Below are positions 1 through 8,223 of a stretch of DNA of 64,000 nt, one piece after another. The translations under genes were made by a program, and so were the position numbers. The notes beneath the pieces are model-generated. The model had not been told where the DNA came from. It made no database searches and saw only the letters and a list, made by a program, of their open reading frames with translations. Position 1 is the stretch's first letter, and the number at the start of each line of letters is the position of its first letter. The stretch comes from an uncultured Cohaesibacter sp. (GTDB lineage Bacteria; Pseudomonadota; Alphaproteobacteria; Rhizobiales; Cohaesibacteraceae), in assembly GCF_963678225.1 (NCBI RefSeq), contig NZ_OY782764.1, forward strand, positions 3,167,001-3,231,000, read 5' to 3'.

Positions 1-720
1 GATTCCGACCCGGAAGCAGAAGAAGCCGAAACCGAATTGAAAGCCTCCGCCCTGCGTGCTGCGGTGCGCGAAGCGGCCAATCCGGAAATTCTGGCAGAAA
101 GCGCCGAAGTCAAAAAGCCGGGCGAGGGGCTCAAGATTCTTCTGGTCGACCATCAGGACAGCTTTGTTCATACCCTTGCGAACTATTTCCGTCAGACCGG
201 CGCAGAAGTGCTCACAGTGCGGACGCCCGTTGCTGATGAAATCTTTGACAGGGTCAACCCCGATCTCATGGTCATGTCTCCGGGGCCGGGCTCGCCCGAG
301 CATTTCAACACCAAGGCAACCATCGCCAAAGCACGCGAGCGTGGTATCGCTATTTTTGGTGTTTGTTTGGGGCTACAGGCGCTCGCAGAGGCCTTTGGAG
401 GTTCCCTGAGACAGTTGGGCGTGCCCATGCATGGCAAACCGTCTCGCATTCGCCTACAGAAGGGGCGCCTCTTCAAGGGACTGCCAAAACAGGTGGTGGT
501 CGGGCGTTATCATTCGCTCTTTGCCGATCCTGTTACGTTGCCAAAAGACTTTGAAATTACGGCCGATACGGACGACGGCGTGATCATGGCAATCGAGCAT
601 ACGTCCGAGCCGATCAGTGCCGTTCAGTTCCATCCAGAGTCTATCATGACATTGGGCGGAAAAGCCGGGATGACAATCATCGAGAATGTCATCGCAAGCG
701 TTAAGGCCAAACAGAAATAG
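1..720 (+). CDS. trpEG: Anthranilate synthase, fused TrpE-TrpG, C-terminal part (5' truncated by window edge)
   Basis: The frame is open from base 1, so the start lies outside the window; 239 residues remain. They form a class I glutamine amidotransferase domain joined to an upstream linker, the arrangement of the fused anthranilate synthase of rhizobia (component I plus II in one chain, chorismate + glutamine to anthranilate, first step of tryptophan synthesis). Visible signatures are [15 protein letters not shown] at the domain start, the oxyanion motif MSPGPGSP, the nucleophile Cys in GVCLGLQ (codon about 122) and the His-Glu pair in FHPES (codon 211). The TrpE half is not visible, so the fusion is inferred from the linker [12 protein letters not shown] and the family. 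Confidence 0.88.
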   Translation, partial: DSDPEAEEAETELKASALRAAVREAANPEILAESAEVKKPGEGLKILLVDHQDSFVHTLANYFRQTGAEVLTVRTPVADEIFDRVNPDLMVMSPGPGSPEHFNTKATIAKARERGIAIFGVCLGLQALAEAFGGSLRQLGVPMHGKPSRIRLQKGRLFKGLPKQVVVGRYHSLFADPVTLPKDFEITADTDDGVIMAIEHTSEPISAVQFHPESIMTLGGKAGMTIIENVIASVKAKQK

Positions 721-954
721 ATCTTGAATGGTCTGGCAAGGGGTGGGAGGTCTCTCACCCCTTTGACTTATCGCTGCTCCAAAGCTCTATATTTGACACA
801 CTTTCCAGTGTCTCCAATGGCGGGCAACTCGGTTTTTTGTGACTGCTGCAGTTTCAGAAAATCTTGTTATACTGTTTCCCTACTGACTATTTTGATGGCA
901 GCATCGCATAGGGCTCCAATGGCTCAGAACCCTTGCGCAAATCGGAGCGAGATC

Positions 955-2319
955 ATGGCTGTAACCGGAACAATCGCAGCGACCCGAAATGCTCTGATGA
1001 GCGGGAAAACCTCTTCAGTAGAGTTGGTCAGCGAGGCTCTCGCCGAAATCGAAAATGATGCAGGCGAGGGGGACGCGATCTTCGTTCGCACCTTCAAGAA
1101 TACCGCTATCACACAGGCCGCGGCCTGTGATGCCATGCGCAAGATGGGCGTGCCGCAAGGGCCTCTGGCGGGCATTCCGATCTCTGTTAAGGATCTTTTC
1201 GATGTAGAAGGCGCGCCGACGACCGCAGGGTCTGCAGTGCTTGCGGAAATGGCAGAACCGGCCCGACGTGATGCGATTGTCATTGAACGTTTGAGAGCTG
1301 CTGGTGCCATCTTTCTGGGGCATACCAATATGACCGAGTTTGCCTATTCTGGTCTGGGTATCAATCCGCATTTTGGCACTCCGCTCAATGTATGGGATAA
1401 AGAAACCGGGCGTGTGCCCGGGGGCTCCTCATCAGGTGCTGCGCTCTCTGTTGCTAACAACATGGCAATCGCGGCCATCGGTAGCGATACCGGCGGCTCC
1501 GTGCGTATTCCCTCCGCTTTCAATCGCCTCTATGGCTTCAAGCCAACCACCGGCAGACAGCCTTTGGAAGGTGTCTTTCCGCTGTCGTCTTCGCTCGATA
1601 CGGTCGGGCCGCTCGCCCGATCCATGAATTGCTGTCGCATCATTGACCATGTCATGGCAGGAGACCCTGTCCCGGAGCCTAACCTGCGCTCAATGGTCGG
1701 GTTGCGCTTCGGTATTCTGGAGACCATCGCTCTGGACGGACTGGACATGGAAGTTGCTGGTGCCTTTGTGCGGGCACTTGAGGCGCTTTCAAAGAGCGGC
1801 GCACGGCTTGAACGGATCAAAGTGGATGCCTTGCAGAATTTTCAGGAGATCGCCCGATTGGGGAGCATAGCCGGCCCCGAAGCCTATCATCTTCATCGTG
1901 ACCTCATCGCTTCCAAAGGCCAACAAATGGATCCTCGCGTGCGAGCCCGTATAGAGAACGGCGCGAGCATTTCCGCAGCAGACTATATCGAGATGCTGGC
2001 TCTGCAGAAGGAGATGATCGAGAAGGCGCATCTGGCTACGCGCAACTACGATGTCATTCTCATGCCAACGGTGGCTATTGTGCCCCCCGAACTCACACCG
2101 CTTGTTGAGTCCGATGCCCTTTATGCCGAAGCCAATGTTAAAGTCCTGCGCAATACTGCGCTGGTGAATGCTCTGGGGCGACCGGCCGCAACCATTCCTG
2201 TTGGAGATGTCGATGCCGCTCCTGTCGGGCTCATGATTGTAGGCGAAAAGGGGGCTGATGCCATGGTTTTGGATATCGCAGAGTCCATCGATCTATGCGT
2301 CAATTCGGTTTCTTCCTGA
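955..2319 (+). CDS. Amidase, amidase-signature (AS) family
   Basis: 454 residues from the ATG at 955, chosen because GGAGCGAG lies just upstream; the same frame stays open to 724, but that stretch does not look like protein of this family. The Ser-cisSer-Lys triad is in place: Lys79 in ISVKDLF, the Gly-Ser-rich GGSSSGAA with cis-Ser about 158, and the nucleophile Ser182 in GSDTGGSVRIPS. Members hydrolyse amides (indoleacetamide, aryl amides, Glu-tRNA amidation in GatA). At 454 residues and with no gatB or gatC nearby, it is more likely a stand-alone amidase than GatA. The substrate cannot be read from the sequence. It is monocistronic, with 230 bp separating it from trpEG. Confidence 0.87.
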   Translation: MAVTGTIAATRNALMSGKTSSVELVSEALAEIENDAGEGDAIFVRTFKNTAITQAAACDAMRKMGVPQGPLAGIPISVKDLFDVEGAPTTAGSAVLAEMAEPARRDAIVIERLRAAGAIFLGHTNMTEFAYSGLGINPHFGTPLNVWDKETGRVPGGSSSGAALSVANNMAIAAIGSDTGGSVRIPSAFNRLYGFKPTTGRQPLEGVFPLSSSLDTVGPLARSMNCCRIIDHVMAGDPVPEPNLRSMVGLRFGILETIALDGLDMEVAGAFVRALEALSKSGARLERIKVDALQNFQEIARLGSIAGPEAYHLHRDLIASKGQQMDPRVRARIENGASISAADYIEMLALQKEMIEKAHLATRNYDVILMPTVAIVPPELTPLVESDALYAEANVKVLRNTALVNALGRPAATIPVGDVDAAPVGLMIVGEKGADAMVLDIAESIDLCVNSVSS

Positions 2320-2828
2320 TTCATCGATTGGCTACACGTCAAGGTAAAATGCACAAACCGGAAATATGAACGAAATCGCATGGAAAATGCGAATTCTGGT
2401 TCGATTTTGTCCAAATGAATTTTTGTCCTGAGATTGACGTTTTCCTGCATGTTTCTCTATCTGGTGGGGTAGTGCGCAGTAAAATCAGGATAAATTCGTC
2501 TGTTGAAGGATTTTTGCCGCAAGATTTGCTGAAATATACAGATGTGTACAAAAGAAATTTCGAGATCTACCTTGTGGTGTAAACGTTTTCCAATATCCAC
2601 AGATATATAGGTCTTCAGAGATTGAAATATTTTACTCATCGGACCGGATTTTGCGTTTTTTTTGCGTAAAATCAGACTCTTCTGCGAAATTTCATTGTTA
2701 CTTTTGCGTATATTTCTTGTTTGGTAGTGATTTGTCTAAAAGTGTACATATCCAAAAGTCTAAAAGGTCACTCTGTATCTATTGATAAGAATAGGTATTT
2801 TCTATACCGATAGTTTTATATTCACTAT
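2320..2828. other. AT-rich intergenic region, 509 bp, no gene seen
   Basis: No frame here resembles a protein. The stretch is clearly more AT-rich than its flanks and carries repeated T tracts, for example the TTTTGCG copies around 2650-2710. AAAATC recurs near 2480 and 2670. It may hold the promoter and autoregulatory sites of the Lrp-type regulator that follows, since Lrp proteins favour curved AT-rich DNA, but no defined operator can be drawn. Confidence 0.4.
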
Positions 2829-3290
2829 GTGAGCATCCCCATGATGGACGAAACCGATAGAAGGCTGTTGGCGCTCCTTCAGAAGGATGGCCGAAGGGCA
2901 AGCGCTGATCTTGCGAAAGTGATCGGATTATCGGTCTCTGCGACCAATGATCGGGTCCGCAAGCTTATCGACTCCGGCGCAGTCAGATCGATAGAGGCCA
3001 TTGTTGAACCTTCAACGGTCGGCTTTGGAGTGACTGCTTTCATATATGTGGATTTGGACTACGGATGTAGTGAAGAAGAGTTTGTTTCTGAAGTGACCAC
3101 GATCGATAAGGTGCTCGAGGTTCATCACGTAACAGGAACGCATTCCTATCTGCTCAAGGTGCGCGAGCGCACCAATCAAGAGCTGAATGCATTCATGGCG
3201 ACCCAGTTAAAACGGTTGCCGGGCGTGAAAAGAACCGAGACGCTGATTTCATTGGAGACACTGAAAGAGACGTTGAGTTTGCCCTTCTAG
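2829..3290 (+). CDS. Lrp/AsnC family transcriptional regulator
   Basis: 153 residues, the usual size. The N-terminal winged HTH (about residues 7-55) begins DETDRRLLALLQKDGR and continues into RASADLAKVIGLSVSATNDR. The C-terminal RAM/ligand-binding alpha-beta domain (about 70-145) holds the family pattern VLEVHHVTGTHSYLLKV. Such proteins form octamers that sense an amino acid and control amino-acid transport or catabolism. The GTG at 2829 is the longest start; ATG at 2841 is an alternative and neither has a good Shine-Dalgarno. The target may be the upstream amidase or a distant gene. A weak hairpin plus T7 run (3282-3307) overlaps the stop codon and could end its transcript. Confidence 0.88.
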   Translation: MSIPMMDETDRRLLALLQKDGRRASADLAKVIGLSVSATNDRVRKLIDSGAVRSIEAIVEPSTVGFGVTAFIYVDLDYGCSEEEFVSEVTTIDKVLEVHHVTGTHSYLLKVRERTNQELNAFMATQLKRLPGVKRTETLISLETLKETLSLPF

Positions 3291-3345
3291 GGGTTGCGTT
3301 TTTTTGATGCGGCAATAGTACCCTGGAATGTGGCAAATCGAGCGG

Positions 3346-3568
3346 ACAGAGAATGATAGCGACCAGTCCCCCACACGAAGTGTCGCGGCTATAAAAGCAA
3401 CATTCTCTGTACGTGGGCCTTCGGGCCACTGCAGGTCTCTTGATCTGCATTTGGTCGTCGTTGTCCCCCGCAACGACGACCATTCTCGCAGGCGCGCATC
3501 CCCCAATGCGCAATTGCATTGCGCTCTGCGCAAGGTTTGAGGCAGCCTCTCGTGGCTGCCTCTTTTTT
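3346..3568 (+). ncRNA. Candidate small RNA with three CCCCC loops
   Basis: About 220 nt with no open frame of note but dense secondary structure. First module: ACAGAGAATG (3346-3355) pairs perfectly with CATTCTCTGT (3401-3410), with ATAGC/GCTAT nested inside and CCCCC at 3368-3372 unpaired. Second: GGCC-TTCG-GGCC (3416-3427), a UUCG tetraloop. Third: an 11-bp perfect stem 3453-3463/3471-3481 with loop TCCCCCG. Fourth: GCGCAT 3494-3499/ATGCGC 3506-3511 with loop CCCCCA. Last is the terminator at 3539-3568. C-rich exposed loops are typical of sRNAs that pair with G-rich ribosome binding sites. It could instead be a structured 3' UTR of the Lrp gene. No convincing promoter was found. Confidence 0.5.
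3539..3568 (+). terminator. Rho-independent terminator
   Basis: Perfect 9-bp stem GAGGCAGCC (3539-3547) / GGCTGCCTC (3554-3562), loop TCTCGT, ending in a T run to 3568. The T run lies only on the plus-strand side, so it ends plus-strand transcription (Lrp gene or the candidate sRNA) and does not serve the convergent beta-glucosidase. Confidence 0.9.
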
Positions 3569-3605
3569 ATTGTCGATTTGAATGTGCTGCGAGCCTGTCT
3601 GGGGA

Positions 3606-4970
3606 TCAACCCTGTTTGAGCATCGCTTTCAATGCGTGATAGGAGGCTTTCGGGGTGCGCTTGTAGCTATCGAAATCGACATGAACGAGACCGAAGCGCT
3701 TGTCATATCCCAACGCCCATTCAAAATTGTCCATCAGGGACCATACGAAGTAGGCCTTGAGCGGCACACCATTTTCAATTGCGCCAAGTGCCTGCTTGAA
3801 ATGGGCGTCCAGAAAGGCAATGCGCTCCTGATCGTCAACCGCTCCATTCACGAGCTTGTCTTTGTTGGCCATGCCATTTTCCGTAATGGCTAGAGGCAGG
3901 GCGCCTGTATAGGTGTCCTTGATCCAATTAAGAAGATAGCCGAGACCTTCCGGATAGACTTCCCAGTCCATCTCTGTGCGCGGAAGCGGGCCCTTGTTAC
4001 CAATCATCTCTGGCAGGCCGGCGCCGTCTTCAGTCTCTTCGGCAGAGACGAGATTGCGCGTATAATAGTTGATGCCGAGCCAGTCGAGCGGTGCCTTGAT
4101 GGCCTCCATATCCTGCTGCCAGCCTTCTGGCAGGTGCGGCTCGAGATAGGCCAGCACGTCTTCGGGATAGGTGCCCTTGAACAGACCGCCCAGGAACCAT
4201 CGATTGTAAATGCCTTCCGTCAGTTTGGCCGCAATTTTGGAGGCCGGACTTTCGTCAAACGGGCTGACATGCTCAAAGTTGAGAACGATACCCAGATCCT
4301 TCTGCCCCAGAGCGCGCAAAGCGGCGAGGGCTTTGCCATGGGCTACGGGTACAAGATGGGCTGCCCGGCTGACAGCGCGTATGTCGCGCAGTCCGGGAGC
4401 ATGAGCGCCGTGAAAGTGGCTATACCAAGTGACGCACCAAGGCTCATTGAAAGTGACCACGCTGGAGAGTCGATCCCCGAGGCGTTTCACAACGATTTCG
4501 GCATAATCGGCAAACAGATCGGTCACGTCCCTGTTGCGCCAGCCGCCGATGTCGGAAAGCGCGTTGGGCAGCTCCCAGTGATAGAGCGTCAGGTTAGGCT
4601 GAAGGCCGCGCTCAAGCATGCCGTCCACCAGCTTGTCATAAAAATCGAGCCCTTCTTCATTCACCTGCCCACGGCCTTCGGGCAGAATGCGGGCCCACGA
4701 GGTAGAGAAGCGGTAGGCTGAAACGCCCAGCTGTTGCATCAGGTCTAGATCACCTTCCCAGCGGTGATAATGGTCACATGCCTTTGAGCCATTTTCAAAG
4801 CGAACAACATTGCCCGGCGTTGCGGCAAAGCTGTCCCAATGGCATGGACCACAGCCACCAAAGGCACTGCCCTCAATCTGATAGGCCGAAGTGGAGGTGC
4901 CGAAGGTGAAGTCTTCGGAAAAGTCAGACCGTTTGACAGTAAAATGCAGCTGTCTTGGTAATGCTGGCAT
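3606..4970 (-). CDS. bglA: Beta-glucosidase, glycoside hydrolase family 1
   Basis: 454 residues, full length for GH1. It is cytoplasmic (no signal peptide) and hydrolyses beta-glucosides by the retaining mechanism. The fold start FTFGTSTSAYQIEG, the acid/base Glu176 in TFNEP and the nucleophile Glu364 in ITENG are intact. The usual YHWDLP is YHWELP here, a conservative change. The gene lies 75 bp downstream of the LacI-type regulator in the same orientation, so they probably form an operon divergent from the alpha-glucoside genes. That suggests the same regulator governs both alpha- and beta-glucoside use. The start ATG at 4970 has no strong ribosome site; SDFSEDFTFG begins the conserved part 14 residues in. 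Confidence 0.92.
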   Translation of the reverse strand: MPALPRQLHFTVKRSDFSEDFTFGTSTSAYQIEGSAFGGCGPCHWDSFAATPGNVVRFENGSKACDHYHRWEGDLDLMQQLGVSAYRFSTSWARILPEGRGQVNEEGLDFYDKLVDGMLERGLQPNLTLYHWELPNALSDIGGWRNRDVTDLFADYAEIVVKRLGDRLSSVVTFNEPWCVTWYSHFHGAHAPGLRDIRAVSRAAHLVPVAHGKALAALRALGQKDLGIVLNFEHVSPFDESPASKIAAKLTEGIYNRWFLGGLFKGTYPEDVLAYLEPHLPEGWQQDMEAIKAPLDWLGINYYTRNLVSAEETEDGAGLPEMIGNKGPLPRTEMDWEVYPEGLGYLLNWIKDTYTGALPLAITENGMANKDKLVNGAVDDQERIAFLDAHFKQALGAIENGVPLKAYFVWSLMDNFEWALGYDKRFGLVHVDFDSYKRTPKASYHALKAMLKQG

Positions 4971-5045
4971 GAAGAAATCCCATAAGGTTGCTAGAGCCGG
5001 GGAGTGGGCTCATCAGGTAAGGCTGTGTGGTGGTTTGGTGCGCTT

Positions 5046-6080
5046 CTATCCGGCGCGGCGCGGCCCGGTAGACTGCCCTACCACCAGATCGGTTTCCCAG
5101 AGTTCCTGCACTGGTGGCTTGTCCGGGTTGTCAATCTGGTCGAGCAGGATTTCCGCCAATCGTCGTCCGGCATTCATGATTGAAGACCGTACGGATGTGA
5201 ACAAGGGTACGCCGGGATATTGCAGGAAGGACAGCTCATCGTCAAAGGTGACGACGGAGAGATCCCTGCCAATTTGCAGACCACATTCTTGAGCTGCTCT
5301 CACAACGCCGAGCGCCGTCAGAACTGAGGAGGTGACCAGACCCGTAGGAGCATTTTCCCTCTGGAGCAAAGACTTGGTGACATCATACCCATAGGGTTCA
5401 ATCATGTCGGAAGAGAAGATGAGGCTCGGGTCCACCTCGATGCCGCGCTGTAAGAGGGCGGCTTCATAGCCAAGACGTCTGCGATAGGCGAAATCCATTT
5501 CTTCAATACCATTGAGCAGTGCGATCCGCTCATGGCCCAGATCAAGCAAGAAGTTGGTCGCACGCTTGAAACTGCTGCGGTTGTTCACATCGAGCCAAGA
5601 ATAGTCGATATTGCTTTCCTCGGTGCGACCGTGCACCACGAAGGGCAATTGGAGACTTTGCAAAAGCCCGATGCGCGGGTCTTCCTTATAGGGGCCATGA
5701 ACGATAACGCCATCGACGCGCTTGGAGCGGGCCAGCTCGCGATAGCATTTCTCCTGTTCATCATAAGGCACCACCGAAATCAGCATTTCAAAACCGAACT
5801 TGGCATAAGTCGATCCCGCTCCGGCAATAAAGTCGGAGAAATGTGGGTTGATCATGGAGTGCTGTGGGCTTTGGGGTACGACATGCGCGACCGCATGGGA
5901 CTTGCCCATGGCAAGGCGCTTGGCCGAGTAGGATGGATGGTAATTATATTTCCGAGCCGCTTCGATTACGCGCGCACGCGTTTTCTCTCCAACCTCGGGA
6001 TATCCGTTCAGAGCCCGACTGACCGTGGTTTGAGACAGGTTTAGTTTGTTGGAAAGTTCCTTAAGATTCACAGTCGTCAC
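5046..6080 (-). CDS. aglR: LacI family transcriptional regulator, AglR-like
   Basis: 344 residues. The N-terminal LacI HTH (about 3-50) reads LKELSNKLNLSQTTVSRALN, followed by the hinge region with YNYHPSYSAKRLA. The rest is a periplasmic-binding-like effector domain ending VVGQSTGPRR. The gene is divergent from aglE, matching the position of aglR in Sinorhizobium, where AglR represses the alpha-glucoside operon until sucrose, maltose or trehalose is present. The palindrome CAAAGCGCTTTG in the shared promoter region (6380-6391) is a plausible LacI-family operator. Assignment as AglR rests on gene order plus family; the inducer is inferred. Confidence 0.88.
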   Translation of the reverse strand: MTTVNLKELSNKLNLSQTTVSRALNGYPEVGEKTRARVIEAARKYNYHPSYSAKRLAMGKSHAVAHVVPQSPQHSMINPHFSDFIAGAGSTYAKFGFEMLISVVPYDEQEKCYRELARSKRVDGVIVHGPYKEDPRIGLLQSLQLPFVVHGRTEESNIDYSWLDVNNRSSFKRATNFLLDLGHERIALLNGIEEMDFAYRRRLGYEAALLQRGIEVDPSLIFSSDMIEPYGYDVTKSLLQRENAPTGLVTSSVLTALGVVRAAQECGLQIGRDLSVVTFDDELSFLQYPGVPLFTSVRSSIMNAGRRLAEILLDQIDNPDKPPVQELWETDLVVGQSTGPRRAG

Positions 6081-6341
6081 CTCGAGCTCAGGCTACCTAC
6101 AGTCGATAGTATGAGCTTATTCAACTTTATGCGCTTGCCCAGCCTGTGCTACGATAGGCCGAGGCTGGTCCTCCGCAAGCCAAAGCCCTTTGAAATTTTG
6201 ACGACATCTTACGCACAAACCGGTTGAAATCGCAATCCTGTTGTCAAACATTGCTTCATTTTTTACAATCGCATGCCCAAAGGGCGTGCTTGCAAATGTA
6301 GAAAAACCGCCGGATTTTACCGGTTTGCATTAAATTCATCC

Positions 6342-6391
6342 TTGACTCTTGTATGCAACCAAAGCATGCTCAGCTCATTCAAAGCGCTTTG
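6342..6391 (+). promoter_or_regulatory. Divergent aglR/aglE control region with LacI-type operator
   Basis: The 383-bp spacer 6081-6463 contains no gene. TTGACT (6342-6347) is a good -35; the -10 is poor (CATGCT at 6365-6370 with 17-bp spacing). The perfect 12-bp palindrome CAAAGCGCTTTG at 6380-6391 lies about where transcription would start and resembles LacI-family operators. A second palindrome, AGCATGCT, is at 6363-6370 in the -10 region. Upstream, GCATGCCC-AAA-GGGCGTGC (6271-6289) can form a hairpin. The palindromes are seen; their use by AglR is inferred. Confidence 0.55.
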
Positions 6392-6463
6392 GATAAAGCG
6401 CAACTTTTGTTTAATAACGATAGGGTGTCGTGTGCGAAGTCGGCATTCTTGGGAGGTTCGCAA

Positions 6464-7819
6464 ATGTTGAAAAAACTTATGCTCGGTGCAGCCCTTGCCG
6501 CTCTCTCTGTTGGGAGCCTTCAGGCCGCAGAGCTGAAATTCAAGCCAGGGGAAGACGCGAAATTCAACTGGGCTTCTTATGAGGAATTCAAAAAGAATGT
6601 AGACCTGAGCGGCGAATCCATGACCATTTCCGGTCCATGGCTCGGCGTCGACAAAGATCTTTTTATGAGTGTCGTTGCCTATTTTGAAGAAGCAACTGGC
6701 GCCAAAGTGCAATATGCCGGCTCCGACTCCTTCGAGCAGCAGATCGTGATTGACACGGGCGCTGGCTCCGCACCAAATGTTGCTGTTTTTCCGCAGCCCG
6801 GTCTGGCCGCTGATCTTGCAAGCAAAGGTTACCTGACCCCGCTCGGTGACGAAACGCGCGACTGGCTCGCCGAGAATTACGCGGCTGGTGAATCCTGGGT
6901 TGATCTGGGTAGCTACAAAGATAAAGACGGCGAATCCAAATTCTTTGCATTCCCATTCAAGGCAGACGTGAAGTCACTGGTCTGGTATATCCCGGAAAAC
7001 TTCGATGATGCTGGCTATGAAGTGCCGGAAACCATGGAAGACCTCAAAGCGCTGACAGAGCAAATCGTGGAAGATGGCGGCACTCCATGGTGCATCGGTC
7101 TTGGTTCTGGCGCTGCGACCGGTTGGCCTGCAACCGACTGGGTGGAAGACCTGATGCTGCGCACGGCAAGCCCGACTACCTACGACAAATGGGTCTCCAA
7201 CGAAATTCCGTTTGATGATCCTGCCGTCGTCAATGCGATCGAAGAATTCGGCTGGTTCGCTCGCAACGATGATTTCGTTGATGGTGGAGCAGGGGCCGTT
7301 GCAACGACTGACTTCCGCGATAGCCCGAAAGGCCTCTTTGCCTCTCCGCCGAAATGCTACATGCATAAGCAGGCTTCCTTCATTCCTTCCTTCTTCCCTG
7401 AAGGAACGCAACTAGGTGTCGATGCCGACTTCTTCTACTTCCCGGCCTATGCTGACAAGGATCTGGGTACCCCGGTACTCGGTGCAGGCACGATGTTCGC
7501 CATCACCAAGGACTCCAAAGCCGCTGAAGCCTTCATCGATTTCCTGAAAACGCCAATCGCGCATGAAATCTGGATGGCTCAGTCCGGTCTGTTGACTGCA
7601 TTTAAAGGTGTTAACCTCGATGCCTATGCCAACGACTCCCTGCACAAACAGGGTGAGATCCTTCTCAACGCCACGACCTTCCGCTTTGATGCGTCTGACT
7701 TGATGCCAGGTAAAATCGGCGCCGGCTCCTTCTGGACCGGTATGGTCGACTACACCGGTGGTAAGGACGCCAAAGAGGTTGCTGGTGAAATTCAGAAATC
7801 ATGGGATGCTCTGAAATAA
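6464..7819 (+). CDS. aglE: Alpha-glucoside ABC transporter, substrate-binding protein
   Basis: 451 residues from ATG 6464, which follows GGGAGG at 6451-6456; the frame is open to 6353 but lacks a ribosome site there. A classic signal peptide is present (MLKKL, hydrophobic core, cleavage near SLQA-AE at about residue 21). The mature part is an extracellular solute-binding protein of family 1 that captures alpha-glucosides in the periplasm for AglFG. First gene of the agl operon and, as usual for a binding protein, separated from the permeases by a long structured spacer that may let it be made in excess. Confidence 0.92.
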   Translation: MLKKLMLGAALAALSVGSLQAAELKFKPGEDAKFNWASYEEFKKNVDLSGESMTISGPWLGVDKDLFMSVVAYFEEATGAKVQYAGSDSFEQQIVIDTGAGSAPNVAVFPQPGLAADLASKGYLTPLGDETRDWLAENYAAGESWVDLGSYKDKDGESKFFAFPFKADVKSLVWYIPENFDDAGYEVPETMEDLKALTEQIVEDGGTPWCIGLGSGAATGWPATDWVEDLMLRTASPTTYDKWVSNEIPFDDPAVVNAIEEFGWFARNDDFVDGGAGAVATTDFRDSPKGLFASPPKCYMHKQASFIPSFFPEGTQLGVDADFFYFPAYADKDLGTPVLGAGTMFAITKDSKAAEAFIDFLKTPIAHEIWMAQSGLLTAFKGVNLDAYANDSLHKQGEILLNATTFRFDASDLMPGKIGAGSFWTGMVDYTGGKDAKEVAGEIQKSWDALK

Positions 7820-7846
7820 GAGAGCAGAGACATCTTTCATCGACAC

Positions 7847-7928
7847 ACCGGTTCCCGTTTTTCGGGGGCCGGTAAACTATAGGCGATCGTTCTTGTTTCA
7901 CGCGCCAAAAGCGGCGAAAGGACGATCG
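7847..7928 (+). other. Intercistronic hairpins between aglE and aglF
   Basis: The 404-bp gap 7820-8223 has no convincing gene. ACCGGTTCCCG (7847-7857) pairs with CGGGGGCCGGT (7863-7873) through 11 bp including two G-T wobbles, loop TTTTT, with no T run after it. A second inverted repeat, CGATCGTTC (7884-7892) with GGACGATCG (7920-7928), follows. Such structures after a binding-protein gene, as between malE and malF of E. coli, protect the upstream mRNA and reduce downstream expression. The hairpins are seen; the role is inferred. Confidence 0.55.
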
Positions 7929-8223
7929 TGAATTGATATCGAATTCTAAAATGCTTCGATCAGGCTAAGTCAGGCCTTTAGGAGAATGTCTGGGGCCTCG
8001 CTTCATGTGGCAATCACGTTTCGGAACCTTTTGCGGTTTCAAGACGTTGTCCAGAAGAGTGGCTGTGCTAGCCGTCTTGTTGACGTTTCCAAGCAAATAT
8101 CGGCAAGGGTCGTGAAACTCAAACCAAAGAACCGGGGAATGGTAGCCTCCACGCAGACGGGCGCAGCGATCCGTACGTACCTTCTATCAATTTCCGGGCA
8201 ATATTAAGGTGGAGCGTGACTAA

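Noticed and set aside
724-954. N-terminal extension of the amidase from a TTG at 724
   Set aside because: The extra 77 residues look non-coding and the ATG at 955 has its own ribosome site.
2339-2639. Short minus-strand frames in the AT-rich region before the Lrp gene
   Set aside because: They begin without ribosome sites and have no family pattern; the region is better read as regulatory DNA.
3346-3568. Possibility that the structured region is 6S RNA or tmRNA
   Set aside because: There is no single long hairpin with a central bubble and no tRNA-like end.
7986-8207. 73-residue open frame between aglE and aglF
   Set aside because: No ribosome site, no recognisable sequence, and it lies in a structured intercistronic spacer.
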